DNA from: a virus | IMG/VR virus record: IMGVR_UViG_3300037147_000124 | Span: 1-64,000 of that record | DNA: 64,000 nt | Reading direction: 5' to 3' (one strand) | Shown: positions 1-6,902 of the stretch, piece by piece | Numbering within the stretch: position 1 is the stretch's first letter | How the letters are laid out: each line of letters opens with the position of its first letter | Translations under genes and position numbers: made by a program | Notes under the pieces: generated by a model | Databases searched by the model: none | Told to the model about the DNA's origin: nothing | What the model saw: the letters and a program-made list of their open reading frames with translations, nothing else

Positions 1-44
1 ATCTTGACTCCGAACGGCAGGTCGTAACTGATCAACTCACTCAT
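1..44 (-). CDS. partial hypothetical protein (N-terminus only)
   Basis: Only the first 14 codons are inside the window; they begin MSELISYDLPFGVK and run off the left edge. The ATG overlaps the stop of the upstream gene as ATGA, the usual coupling in this leftward gene string. No function can be assigned from so short a piece. Confidence 0.6.
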   Translation of the reverse strand, partial: MSELISYDLPFGVK

Positions 45-673
45 TTGCTGACTTGCTCCTTCATTCCGATTTCATCCTGCCAGTCCGGTCCGGAAAGGTA
101 GTCTTCGAGCCAGGTCCGCTGATCCCCACGAGCCTGCGGGGATGCCATCGCGGTAACCCGAAGAATGCACCAATTGGGATGGTCAGCGTAATGCTGCGTT
201 CCCACGCCAATGGCCATGCTCTCGGAGTAAACTCCAGTTTCCCGGGTCACCTTCGATTGAAAGAACACCAGCTTGTTATTGGCGATGTCCCGCTTGATCA
301 GCCAGGTCTGGGGATCCGGGTAATTGACGACCAGCGCCTGCTTGGCCGCTTTCTCGATCGCATACTGTAGGGCATCCGAGAACTGTTCGTGCAGGGTCTC
401 CCTGTTCGATGGGAAGTCCACACGAGATCCGGTGGGATCGTACAGATCGACTCCGCCGCCTTCACGCTCGATCTCGAGTGTGATGCCCCAGTCTTCAGGC
501 AGGCACTGAGCGCATCCCTGAATGATGGCATGCAAGCGGTCTGGGTCGCCGCTCTGGCGGACCAGGCGGCCGTGCTTGGAATGCGGCGCCGGAATGACTG
601 TTGGCCATCCGTCGGCGATACCGGGAGCGAACGCACGTTCTTCAGTCCTATACCAGGTTTGTTCTGACATCAT
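41..673 (-). CDS. hypothetical protein, about 210 aa
   Basis: This is an unrecognised soluble protein with no membrane segment or known motif that I can see. It has two Trp-rich stretches and an acidic C-terminal third. The start is one of two tandem ATGs (673 or 670) that overlap the TGA of the preceding gene, so translation is probably coupled. Its stop overlaps the next start in the same way. Confidence 0.75.
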   Translation of the reverse strand: MMSEQTWYRTEERAFAPGIADGWPTVIPAPHSKHGRLVRQSGDPDRLHAIIQGCAQCLPEDWGITLEIEREGGGVDLYDPTGSRVDFPSNRETLHEQFSDALQYAIEKAAKQALVVNYPDPQTWLIKRDIANNKLVFFQSKVTRETGVYSESMAIGVGTQHYADHPNWCILRVTAMASPQARGDQRTWLEDYLSGPDWQDEIGMKEQVSK

Positions 674-921
674 TTCCTCGATCCGCCCAACGGTTTGCCA
701 TCACGGCCAAGCGGCGCCGGATAAGGCATTTCCATGTAATAGTTGATCTCGTCAAACAGCACGCCGAGATCGGAACCGTCCACATCAGAGATCAGGGCAC
801 TATCCTCGCCGTCGATCGTGATGTGCTTGATGGTCAGAACCCGGCTGCACAGTTCCTCATCCGGGTCATGCCAGAACACCTTGTCGCCAGGCTTCAGCTT
901 TGCCACTTGGTCTGCGGTCAT
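670..921 (-). CDS. hypothetical protein, 83 aa
   Basis: This is a small soluble unknown. The N-terminus (KLKPGDKVFWHD) looks like the start of a small beta-barrel of the kind seen in many phage orphan proteins, and the C-terminus is basic and Gly-rich. It is placed by compact packing between neighbours in the leftward operon. No function is assigned. Confidence 0.7.
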   Translation of the reverse strand: MTADQVAKLKPGDKVFWHDPDEELCSRVLTIKHITIDGEDSALISDVDGSDLGVLFDEINYYMEMPYPAPLGRDGKPLGGSRK

Positions 922-923
922 GG

Positions 924-1148
924 CTACTCTTCCTCGTCTTCCTCGACGTCTTCGTCGAGGGTGGTGCCAAAGCTGTCCACCAGATCGGTCAGGTCCACGT
1001 TGTTGATGGCCTCGGACCGAAGGTAGGTGATCGCGGCATTCTGCATCTCGACGCCGGCATCGTGCTCGGCATCGCCGGAGTCGCCATTCTTGACCCGGTT
1101 GTATACGACGATCGCTTCGAGCAGGTCCTTCGCTAACTCGTTACTCAT
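924..1148 (-). CDS. small acidic protein, 74 aa
   Basis: This is an unrecognised helical protein ending in a strongly acidic tail (a run of Glu/Asp). A similar acidic tail recurs in the proteins at 13954-14202 and 14426-14821, so acidic small proteins are a theme of this phage. It is the first gene on the left side of the tRNA-like gene. Confidence 0.7.
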   Translation of the reverse strand: MSNELAKDLLEAIVVYNRVKNGDSGDAEHDAGVEMQNAAITYLRSEAINNVDLTDLVDSFGTTLDEDVEEDEEE

Positions 1149-1162
1149 CTCATTCTCCTAGT

Positions 1163-1286
1163 GGGGCCGGGCAGGATTCGAACCTGCGACCTACGGGTTT
1201 GCTCGGCTTTAGCCAGTTGCTGGTTGACCCAACGTGTGGATTGCCTTCAGTTGGCCCGCTGTTCTAACCGCTGAACTACCGGCCCC
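1163..1286 (-). tRNA. tRNA gene with a ~50-nt insertion in the anticodon loop
   Basis: Read on the minus strand, the gene has a 7-bp acceptor stem (GGGCCGG with CCGGCCC) plus an extra G-1:C73 pair, and U8/A9. The D-arm is GTTC/GAAC. The anticodon stem is GCGGG/CCCGT, the variable loop is 5 nt, and the T-arm is perfect (GCAGG, loop TTCGAAT, CCTGC). Instead of a 7-nt anticodon loop there are about 57 nt, themselves able to form three small hairpins: CCAAC/GTTGG, CCAG/CTGG and GGC/GCC. The 3' CCA is not encoded, which fits the phage's own CCA-adding enzyme at 9827-11116. G-1:C73 is the hallmark of tRNA-His, but no GTG anticodon is visible, so the identity is unresolved. It may be intron-bearing, degenerate, or a tRNA-like RNA. 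Confidence 0.7.
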
Positions 1287-1291
1287 ATGAA

Positions 1292-1492
1292 CTACTTGAT
1301 CTCCAAGACTCGCGGAGACCATTTCCCTTTCAGTCTCTGCAACTCGTTGATCACTTGAATCTGTTCGAAGATGTATCCCAGCCTCGCGTCGGTAAACGTC
1401 GAGCAAGGACGGTCAGTGTTGTGAACATAGTCGGCCAATTCCTTGATCGACTCCACTGTGTGGGCACGCATGAGTTGAACAGCACGTTCCAT
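1292..1492 (-). CDS. hypothetical protein, 66 aa
   Basis: This is a small, probably all-helical protein of unknown function just upstream (minus strand) of the tRNA-like gene. It abuts the next gene with no spacer. No motif is recognised. Confidence 0.65.
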   Translation of the reverse strand: MERAVQLMRAHTVESIKELADYVHNTDRPCSTFTDARLGYIFEQIQVINELQRLKGKWSPRVLEIK

Positions 1493-1711
1493 CTAGGTTC
1501 GCCCCAGAAGCTCAGCAAGGCTGAGTACATGGATCATGCCCACTTGATAGACCCGGCCGCAGCGTTCGCAGCTGCAATGCAGGCTGGCGTGGATCCGATT
1601 GGTTCCGTCCACGGCAACGAACTTGGTGCTGAAGTAGCCTTTGCCTTCCTGATGGCCGTAGCCGAACGCCGGACGATGGCCGACTACAGAACAGATCAAC
1701 TTGTCGATCAT
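1493..1711 (-). CDS. DUF1660-like small zinc-ribbon protein
   Basis: The N-terminus has the pattern KLICSVVGHRP, and a CSCERCG cluster follows in the middle. This is the general layout of the phage/prophage DUF1660 family (Leu/Cys-Gly-His start, then a CxxC knuckle). The family has no known biochemical role; metal binding by the cysteines is an inference. A related 38-residue protein is at 44785-44901. Confidence 0.6.
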   Translation of the reverse strand: MIDKLICSVVGHRPAFGYGHQEGKGYFSTKFVAVDGTNRIHASLHCSCERCGRVYQVGMIHVLSLAELLGRT

Positions 1712-1917
1712 GAGTGCGTGTACCCGTCTTTCTCGATACCGATGAACATCCCGTTTACCCAGGTCAGTCCGCAGTAGTCTCCGTATGATTGAACGCGGCC
1801 AAAGAATGCATGGCGATCAACAGACCCATCCGGATTGCGATCGAATAACTTGCCGATTGCCTCGACTTGCTCAGGCGTCATCCACTCCGGGATGACGATG
1901 TGCGGTTCAGATGCCAT
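1708..1917 (-). CDS. hypothetical protein, 69 aa
   Basis: This unrecognised protein has a segment FDRNPDGSVDRHAFFGRV that looks like a single EF-hand-style loop (D-x-N-x-D-G-S). One such loop is weak evidence for calcium binding. The stop overlaps the next start. Confidence 0.65.
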   Translation of the reverse strand: MASEPHIVIPEWMTPEQVEAIGKLFDRNPDGSVDRHAFFGRVQSYGDYCGLTWVNGMFIGIEKDGYTHS

Positions 1918-2153
1918 TAGTCCTCCAGGATGTAGCGTTCGACTGGGAAAGGTTTGCGCACCGGTCCCTGCCGGATTACAGGAGCCAGCGCCCGGCTCAG
2001 CGGCTTGCAGCGGTCCGTGGTGCGGACCTGCGTGTTATGCATATTCAGCAACCACTTTCCGACCGCGCTGGACCACAGTATCAGCCAGTACCAGGCCAGC
2101 CCGATGCCCAGGATCCACGCGATCGCGTAGGCGTCATTACGAATCTCATTCAT
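1917..2153 (-). CDS. small membrane protein, 78 aa
   Basis: The start ATG is chosen because AGGAGGG lies 4 nt upstream and the ATG overlaps the upstream TGA. Residues about 9-28 form one hydrophobic helix rich in Trp and Ile, and the rest is basic. It is probably a single-pass inner-membrane protein of unknown role. Confidence 0.65.
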   Translation of the reverse strand: MNEIRNDAYAIAWILGIGLAWYWLILWSSAVGKWLLNMHNTQVRTTDRCKPLSRALAPVIRQGPVRKPFPVERYILED

Positions 2154-2374
2154 GCGGCCCTCCTCGGCGGCAATGGAAATACCTGATCTTCTTCCACCAG
2201 GCCGGATGGGATCTGGCGCTTCACGCACTCCGCGTGATAGGCCACAACCATCTCTTTGAACTCGGGCGTGAACGGCCCTCCGTCTCGATACGTGTCAGCG
2301 ATGCCGCCGCGACCGTTGAACAGCGCCTGCAACTGCTTCGTGGATCGATTGGACATCGAGCTGAGGACTGCCAC
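2150..2374 (-). CDS. hypothetical protein, 74 aa, GTG start
   Basis: GTG at 2374 is preferred because AAGGAGA is 5 nt upstream; the longer open frame has no ribosome site. The product is a soluble, mixed alpha/beta unknown with a CVKRQ segment. Its stop is coupled by ATGA to the following membrane protein. Confidence 0.6.
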   Translation of the reverse strand: MAVLSSMSNRSTKQLQALFNGRGGIADTYRDGGPFTPEFKEMVVAYHAECVKRQIPSGLVEEDQVFPLPPRRAA

Positions 2375-2516
2375 GCTATTCTCCTTGAGTCCCGAGGGGC
2401 CCACCGCCCTTGACGTGTTCGCTGGCCATTGGAGGCCAGCTAGCCTTGCTTGCGGTGGGCGCGACGGAGACGGTTGCAAGATCATCAGCCCCAAAGGACC
2501 TCATAGCTCTTGCGGG
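2375..2516. other. intergenic region with a nested double stem
   Basis: No gene is seen here. An outer 9-bp stem (GCCCACCGC at 2399-2407 with GCGGTGGGC at 2452-2460) encloses a 7-bp stem (GCTGGCC at 2421-2427 with GGCCAGC at 2434-2440, 6-nt loop). There is no T-run on either side, so a plain intrinsic terminator is unlikely. A structured leader for the downstream leftward gene or an RNA processing site is possible. Confidence 0.55.
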
Positions 2517-2693
2517 CTATCTTGTGTGGGTTGCAACGTAGGTACTGCCCAGCATGAGCCCGATTACCAACAGCAGACCCCAGCGGCCGCGCAGCTCCCG
2601 GTTGCCGTTATCGTTGATGAAGAACACCTGTCGGTCATACCAGGCGTCCGGCCCGCGATAGCGGATCGGTGCAATCCAGTTCCAGAGCTTCAT
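2517..2693 (-). CDS. small membrane protein, 58 aa
   Basis: The ATG at 2693 has AGGAG just upstream. The N-terminal half is polar and aromatic. Residues about 39-53 (GLLLVIGLMLGSTYV) form one membrane helix. The function is unknown. Confidence 0.6.
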   Translation of the reverse strand: MKLWNWIAPIRYRGPDAWYDRQVFFINDNGNRELRGRWGLLLVIGLMLGSTYVATHTR

Positions 2694-2698
2694 GTCTC

Positions 2699-2776
2699 CT
2701 ACTTCCCGAAGATGAACCAGGCGATTACGAAACCGACCAGGCATCCACTTCCCCAGATGTTCCAGAACCTACTCAT
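2699..2776 (-). CDS. 25-aa membrane peptide
   Basis: This very short frame encodes MSRFWNIW followed by a hydrophobic helix ending FGK. GGAGG precedes the ATG, and the ATG overlaps the TGA of the upstream gene (ATGA), exactly like the larger genes around it. Such coupling supports a real micro-protein, but length alone cannot prove it. Confidence 0.45.
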   Translation of the reverse strand: MSRFWNIWGSGCLVGFVIAWFIFGK

Positions 2777-3147
2777 TCTTCCTCCCACTTCCACACGCTA
2801 GCCGGTGCTTCCGGCGGATTTGTAGCCTGATCCAGAGCGTCGGCGATCTGCGCCCAGCGCTCGTCTGACGCGGGCGGCGTGTTGGTTGCCCGGATCAGCA
2901 GCTCCTGCGCAACCTTGAGCGCAGCGATCAACTTAGGTGTTGCGGCAATCGCATGGCAGTCCGCCCACTTAGTGGGATAGTTCTCATCGGCGCCGATGTC
3001 GAAGTTCCGCGTGTGGTTCAGGTGCGGATGCCCTTCGTATGGTTTGGCCGCTACGAAGAACTTGCCGGCGCCGGGAACGCCGTCCGGGATGATCAGGACG
3101 TACCAGTCGCCCGGGGTAATGCCTTCGATCTTCTCTTTAGCCGGCAT
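2773..3147 (-). CDS. Ead/Ea22-like phage protein, 124 aa
   Basis: The central segment CHAIAATPKLIAALKVAQELL resembles the repeated Ala-rich helix of Ead/Ea22-type phage proteins, whose function is unknown. The ATG at 3147 is chosen over an in-frame GTG because GGAG lies 6 nt upstream. The start overlaps the end of the upstream gene by 11 nt. Confidence 0.55.
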   Translation of the reverse strand: MPAKEKIEGITPGDWYVLIIPDGVPGAGKFFVAAKPYEGHPHLNHTRNFDIGADENYPTKWADCHAIAATPKLIAALKVAQELLIRATNTPPASDERWAQIADALDQATNPPEAPASVWKWEEE

Positions 3148-3439
3148 GGACTGCTCCACAGGGGTTCGACTCGGCGGTGAGTGCTGTCTTCTCGGTGAAC
3201 TCTGTCTGCCCGAGTTTGTAAAGACCCACCGTGTCTGTGCTGTAGCCGACGATCTGGGTCAGCCAGTCGGTCAGGGCGCGCAACACCGGGCCATTGCCAT
3301 GCTCGAGATACCAGTCGCGCATGGCCTTCAACACAACGGCGGGATTGGTCGGCGGATAGTCCTTGAACAGGACAGTCCAGATCACCTTGATGGTCTCGTC
3401 TTCGAGCTTCACTGCTTTTGCTTCTGCTACCTCTGACAT
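3137..3439 (-). CDS. hypothetical protein, 100 aa
   Basis: This is a soluble, mostly helical unknown beginning MSEVAEAKAV. GGGAG is upstream of the ATG. A much longer open frame continues upstream but overlaps the well-formed membrane gene at 3454-3633, so the short start is preferred. Confidence 0.6.
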   Translation of the reverse strand: MSEVAEAKAVKLEDETIKVIWTVLFKDYPPTNPAVVLKAMRDWYLEHGNGPVLRALTDWLTQIVGYSTDTVGLYKLGQTEFTEKTALTAESNPCGAVHAG

Positions 3440-3453
3440 CTCATCTCCCAGGG

Positions 3454-3633
3454 TCAGATCAACTGAACCAGTTGCACCAGAAACGCTGTGGCGCTGATAA
3501 ACAATGTCGTGAACAACAGCAGGAACAGAAACAGCAGCTCCCGCGTCGGCGCTTTGTCGGCGACCCAGCACAATCCCGCCAGACAGAGGATCGCTATCAC
3601 GAACGATCCGATGATTCCAAGTGCCTGCTTCAT
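3454..3633 (-). CDS. two-helix membrane protein, 59 aa
   Basis: The product has two hydrophobic helices (about residues 5-24 and 31-57) separated by ADKAPTRE, a hairpin topology. GGAGA precedes the ATG. The size and topology resemble small holin-like or phage inner-membrane proteins, but nothing else supports a lysis role here. Confidence 0.6.
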   Translation of the reverse strand: MKQALGIIGSFVIAILCLAGLCWVADKAPTRELLFLFLLLFTTLFISATAFLVQLVQLI

Positions 3634-3852
3634 CTCGATCTCCTGATGCGGTACAGGACAGCGGGCAGCCTAACGGCCACCCGAAGTCCCTCCGCAGACG
3701 GTTCCCTTCTCTGGGTCCCCGACAACCCGTCATGCGCCCATTTCGCCGATTAGCTGCGTGCCCGCAGGTCCGTACAGGCCCTTGTGCGAGGTCCACGGCT
3801 GGTGAGGGTACATTCCCACCTCTGCTTCACTGGCTGCTTGCGCTGCCGAGCT
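3634..3852. other. spacer of ~220 nt, possible 27-aa ORF
   Basis: No clear gene is seen. The only candidate is a 27-codon minus frame at 3730-3813 (MYPHQPWTSHKG...) preceded by GAGGTGGGA. This is too little to call a gene. The region otherwise holds no obvious repeats. Confidence 0.35.
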
Positions 3853-4074
3853 TTACGCCGCTGCGGCTTCCGCTGCATCGGTGGTCGCGGCCGGAGCTGC
3901 GGTGTTCTTGGAGCCGCGGGTCGACTTCGCCTTGGTCGTCGTCGTGATCGTGGTGGTCGCGGTCTTCGCGTTCACCAGGGCCGTGACGAAGTTCTTGGTC
4001 GTGGTCGCCTGCTCGTTGGTTTGGGCGTTGATTGCCGTCACCAGGAAGGATTCGAAACTGATCTTCTTTGCCAT
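3853..4074 (-). CDS. Thr/Ala/Lys-rich small protein, 73 aa
   Basis: The ATG at 4074 follows GAAAGGGA. The N-terminal 30 residues look ordered (MAKKISFESFLVTAINAQ). The rest is a low-complexity Thr/Ala/Lys tail, which suggests a disordered, possibly nucleic-acid-associated protein. It is the first gene after a 260-nt leader that carries a promoter-like motif. The function is unknown. Confidence 0.6.
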   Translation of the reverse strand: MAKKISFESFLVTAINAQTNEQATTTKNFVTALVNAKTATTTITTTTKAKSTRGSKNTAAPAATTDAAEAAAA

Positions 4075-4333
4075 TGTGTTTGTCCCTTTCAAGGAGAACT
4101 GCTGCGCGTTTTGTTAGCCGGGTTCGCGCCCACCGGTCAAATTGGGGACGCCATGGCTTCTTGCAAAGTCATAGCGCACCTCCACCACCAGCAGTAAAGG
4201 CTACTGGTCCTGTTCCCCGATTGTTACGGATCGGGGACCGTGCAGACATCGGGTAAAACCCTTAGCTGCTTGCATACATCTGAGGTCCTGCTGCTCAAGA
4301 TCCATACTGGCCCCTGAGCAGCAACTACCAAAG
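4075..4333 (-). promoter_or_regulatory. leader with promoter-like motif and hairpins
   Basis: On the minus strand CTTTGGTAG begins at 4333. It is followed after 16 nt by CAGTAT (4309-4304), a weaker member of the TTTGGTA-N16-CATRCT family described elsewhere in this window. The leader contains an 8-bp stem TCCCCGAT/ATCGGGGA (4214-4237) and a GCTGCTCA/TGAGCAGC pair (about 4290-4323). No gene of useful length lies within it. It probably drives the gene at 3853-4074. Confidence 0.4.
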
Positions 4334-4570
4334 CTATGCGGCCTTCTTTGCTGCGTGAACGCATTCTTGTGCGATCACCTTCAGCAAATTCGATGTTGCC
4401 GTCTGACCCAGGACTTCGCCCTGGAGTTCTCGGATCTTCGACCCGAGACTGGTTACCATCTGGTTGTGACACTTCAGACACACGGCTCGCTTCATCCGCT
4501 GAGTTGTGCATGCGGTACAAGTAAGCGCTGACATTTGCAGTTTCGATTTCCTGCTTCTGGGAGAATCCAT
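4334..4570 (-). CDS. small protein with two CxxC knuckles, about 78 aa
   Basis: The segment TCTACTTQRMKRAVCLKCHN gives C-x2-C-x10-C-x2-C, a zinc-ribbon spacing. The start is uncertain: the longest frame begins at 4570, but an internal ATG (MSALTCTAC) is also possible and neither has a strong ribosome site. The C-terminus is helical and basic. The role is unknown. Confidence 0.5.
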   Translation of the reverse strand: MDSPRSRKSKLQMSALTCTACTTQRMKRAVCLKCHNQMVTSLGSKIRELQGEVLGQTATSNLLKVIAQECVHAAKKAA

Positions 4571-4599
4571 TGGTTGACCCTCGGTGCTTCACAGCATCG

Positions 4600-5697
4600 T
4601 TACGGGGAGGACTTGAAGAATTGGGAGAGAGGAGTCCACGTTCGAGAGACAGTGGCTCTGCAGAACTCCAGGATGCGAACAATACTCCACCTCTGTCTGA
4701 GGACGTCGGAGTAGAAATAACCCAACCAGCCAAGGAGCCAGACTTCCAGATCCAATTGCAGCTCTGGTGTAAGTTCTGGTAACTCCGAGATGCCACGCAT
4801 TCCTTCGAGTGTGGCCAGACTGGTTTCAATCTGGGTTAGTACCTGCTGATAGGGGATCTCCCCGAGTCTCACTTGGCGCAGGTAAGTGCGCAGCGGGTCA
4901 GGAAGCGGAAACGTCAGTTTCCCGGTCGCGAGTAGGGTGATTCCCTCGTTCACGATACGGAGAGCATGAGACGTGGCCTTCCAGTCCACGTTGCTCTCTG
5001 ACGCCTGCTTAGCGCGGCTGCCAAACTTGGCGAGCAGAGCCTCTGCAGTTTGCAGGTTGTAGCGGAAGCTCGACGTATAGGGCAGGATCTTGTCGAGCAG
5101 TTTGATGCAGGGGCGCATGGCGCCCTTACCGGAGGCATCGTACTCCGTAACGTGGAAGTATTCCGGAAACTCCTTCTCAATCAACCGCGCCTTCTCTTCA
5201 AGGAACGGCTGGACCATGAACAAACGCTCATCGGCCCGGAAGCCTTTGAGCAGTTCGATGGTGGCGAGCACAGCATTCAGCCGCTCGCCCTTCAAGGAGT
5301 ACAAACCAGCCTGATCCGCACAGTACCGGGCAATCGCCCGGATCTGTGAGGTCAGAAAGCGCTCGCGCAGTTCATGACAGAACTGGCGGAACCGTGGATC
5401 GTAGATCGTCTGCTCGGCCCCATTGAAGTCGACAGCGAACACCAACTCCAGGGCATAGCTCTGACCGCCCATGAAGTCCCGCGCCAGGATGTGGAGCGGG
5501 ATGTTCTCGACATCAATGTGCTCGGCCGAGTTCTTTCCGGTGCCGGTCTTGGTGGACCGGTACTTGTTCTTGGGCGCACGGCCCAGCAGGAGATCCGAGA
5601 ACTTCGGCAGGATCACGTGCTTGATGTCACGGTCAGAGGTAGGAATGGTCGTGCCGTACAGGCTCGACCCGTACAGGCAACTAAAGAGGGTTCGCAA
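4600..5697 (-). CDS. RlaP-like predicted nucleotidyltransferase
   Basis: Residues about 8-22 read YGSSLYGTTIPTSDRD. This is the Gly-Ser...Ser-Asp-x-Asp core of the nucleotidyltransferase superfamily; the two acidic residues normally bind the catalytic metal. The length (365 aa) and layout fit the RlaP group, predicted nucleotidyltransferases often found beside RNA ligases and polynucleotide kinases. Here an Rnl1-type ligase and a Pnkp-type enzyme lie within 8 kb on the same strand. The TTG at 5697 is chosen because AGGAGG ends 6 nt upstream. The start lies inside the 3' end of the thioredoxin gene. The substrate is unproven; RNA 3'-end modification is an inference from family and context. Confidence 0.65.
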   Translation of the reverse strand: MRTLFSCLYGSSLYGTTIPTSDRDIKHVILPKFSDLLLGRAPKNKYRSTKTGTGKNSAEHIDVENIPLHILARDFMGGQSYALELVFAVDFNGAEQTIYDPRFRQFCHELRERFLTSQIRAIARYCADQAGLYSLKGERLNAVLATIELLKGFRADERLFMVQPFLEEKARLIEKEFPEYFHVTEYDASGKGAMRPCIKLLDKILPYTSSFRYNLQTAEALLAKFGSRAKQASESNVDWKATSHALRIVNEGITLLATGKLTFPLPDPLRTYLRQVRLGEIPYQQVLTQIETSLATLEGMRGISELPELTPELQLDLEVWLLGWLGYFYSDVLRQRWSIVRILEFCRATVSRTWTPLSQFFKSSP

Positions 5698-6040
5698 CGA
5701 CAACCTCCTGGGAAAGATGGGAGTCAATCCCCTTCTGGATATTGGCGACGGGCTGCATCCCGGTCAGAGTAGCCAGCTTGTTCTCGCCGTCGAACAGGAT
5801 CAGGGTAGGAACCCCGCGGACGTTGTAGGAAGCTGCCCGGTGATTGGTCAGGTCGACGTCGTAATAAAGCACGTTGACCACGCCGGCGTTCTGCTTGGCG
5901 ATGACCTCGACATTCACTCGGATCTGCTCGCACGGGCCACACCACGCCGCTCCGAAAAGCACCAGGGTAAGGCCATCCGCTTTGCCTACGGCGTCCGACC
6001 AGGTGGTGTCGGTCACGCTTCCAATCAGGCTCTTCGCCAT
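5681..6040 (-). CDS. thioredoxin-like protein
   Basis: The active site FGAAWCGPCEQI carries the classic CGPC, and a later cis-Pro segment (RGVPTLILFD) completes the thioredoxin fold. The 119-residue length is normal. It should act as a cytoplasmic dithiol reductant. In phages such proteins feed ribonucleotide reductase or serve as polymerase processivity factors; neither partner is seen in this window. AAGGAG precedes the ATG by 4 nt. Confidence 0.9.
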   Translation of the reverse strand: MAKSLIGSVTDTTWSDAVGKADGLTLVLFGAAWCGPCEQIRVNVEVIAKQNAGVVNVLYYDVDLTNHRAASYNVRGVPTLILFDGENKLATLTGMQPVANIQKGIDSHLSQEVVVANPL

Positions 6041-6048
6041 GGTTCTCC

Positions 6049-6396
6049 TTAGTACCCGAGCACCGTCAGTTCCTTCAGGAACCGGTTGATGCAAGTCTGT
6101 TTCAGATCGCGTTCCACGCTCTGGTTGGTGGTGCAATAGACGGCCGCCAGCAGATCGACGAACGCCTTCCGTAGCGACTTGGTCCTGGGATCCGGCTCAT
6201 TGCTGAGCAGGCCGGAGACAATGCCACCTTGTTCCGGCGTCAGTTCGTCGCCGAAAAGACGACGGACTTCGCGGCACACTGGAATCAGACCTGGATCGCT
6301 GCTCCCGAAATGCTGGATGCGTAACTGCTCTGCCAGGGCCAGCAGACGGATAGATTTCACCCGCCGCCTATAACTCGTCTTCGCCACGCTTCTCAT
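6049..6396 (-). CDS. hypothetical basic protein, 115 aa
   Basis: This is an unrecognised all-alpha protein with a strongly basic N-terminus (KTSYRRRVKSIR). The ATG directly follows the TAA of the upstream gene. Its basic character would suit nucleic-acid binding, but no motif is recognised. Confidence 0.65.
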   Translation of the reverse strand: MRSVAKTSYRRRVKSIRLLALAEQLRIQHFGSSDPGLIPVCREVRRLFGDELTPEQGGIVSGLLSNEPDPRTKSLRKAFVDLLAAVYCTTNQSVERDLKQTCINRFLKELTVLGY

Positions 6397-6900
6397 TTAC
6401 CCTCCGACACGGTGTTGCACGATGATCTCGTTGTTGCCGAATGCTGTATGCCAGCCGCGTTTATCGCCAGAACAACAGGGTAAACAGAACGTCCGTTCGC
6501 CATCTTCGTTCGGCTCAGCCTCCACCAGAGAGGGATACTTGCGCCGAACGGCTGCGAGCTTTTCCTCATCCGTCATAGACGGACTTCCGATCGGGATGAA
6601 CTGACCGAACAAAGTTGCCATCGTCCAGTGCATGTTGTCCTGAAACCCGAAACCGAAGCTGTAACTACTCTTCCGCCTACGAATCTCGAAGTGCCCATTG
6701 TGGGCCAGATTGGCCACACCCTCTGGGTCTGCACCGGTACCAGGCTTGTAAGCGCGGTACATGGACCCGGCGACGAACGTCGGATCCATCTTGCGAACAA
6801 ACTGGGAGAAGGACGAGCTGTAACTATCGCCTAGAGACTGCACCGCCATTGCCCCACTTGGCTTGAAGTAAGCCCGTACTTCTCCCGATTTGCGTCGCAC
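6397..6900 (-). CDS. hypothetical protein, 167 aa, GTG start
   Basis: This is a soluble unknown. The N-terminus is basic, and the C-terminal part has a CLPCC cluster followed by His residues (GWHTAF, VQHRVGG), which may bind metal. The GTG start is supported by GAAAGG 7 nt upstream. Confidence 0.6.
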   Translation of the reverse strand: MRRKSGEVRAYFKPSGAMAVQSLGDSYSSSFSQFVRKMDPTFVAGSMYRAYKPGTGADPEGVANLAHNGHFEIRRRKSSYSFGFGFQDNMHWTMATLFGQFIPIGSPSMTDEEKLAAVRRKYPSLVEAEPNEDGERTFCLPCCSGDKRGWHTAFGNNEIIVQHRVGG

Positions 6901-6902
6901 GT

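Noticed and set aside
3137-3796. A 219-codon minus frame extending upstream of the 100-aa gene
   Set aside because: The extension overlaps a complete membrane-protein gene with its own ribosome site and has Arg/Gly-biased shadow composition.
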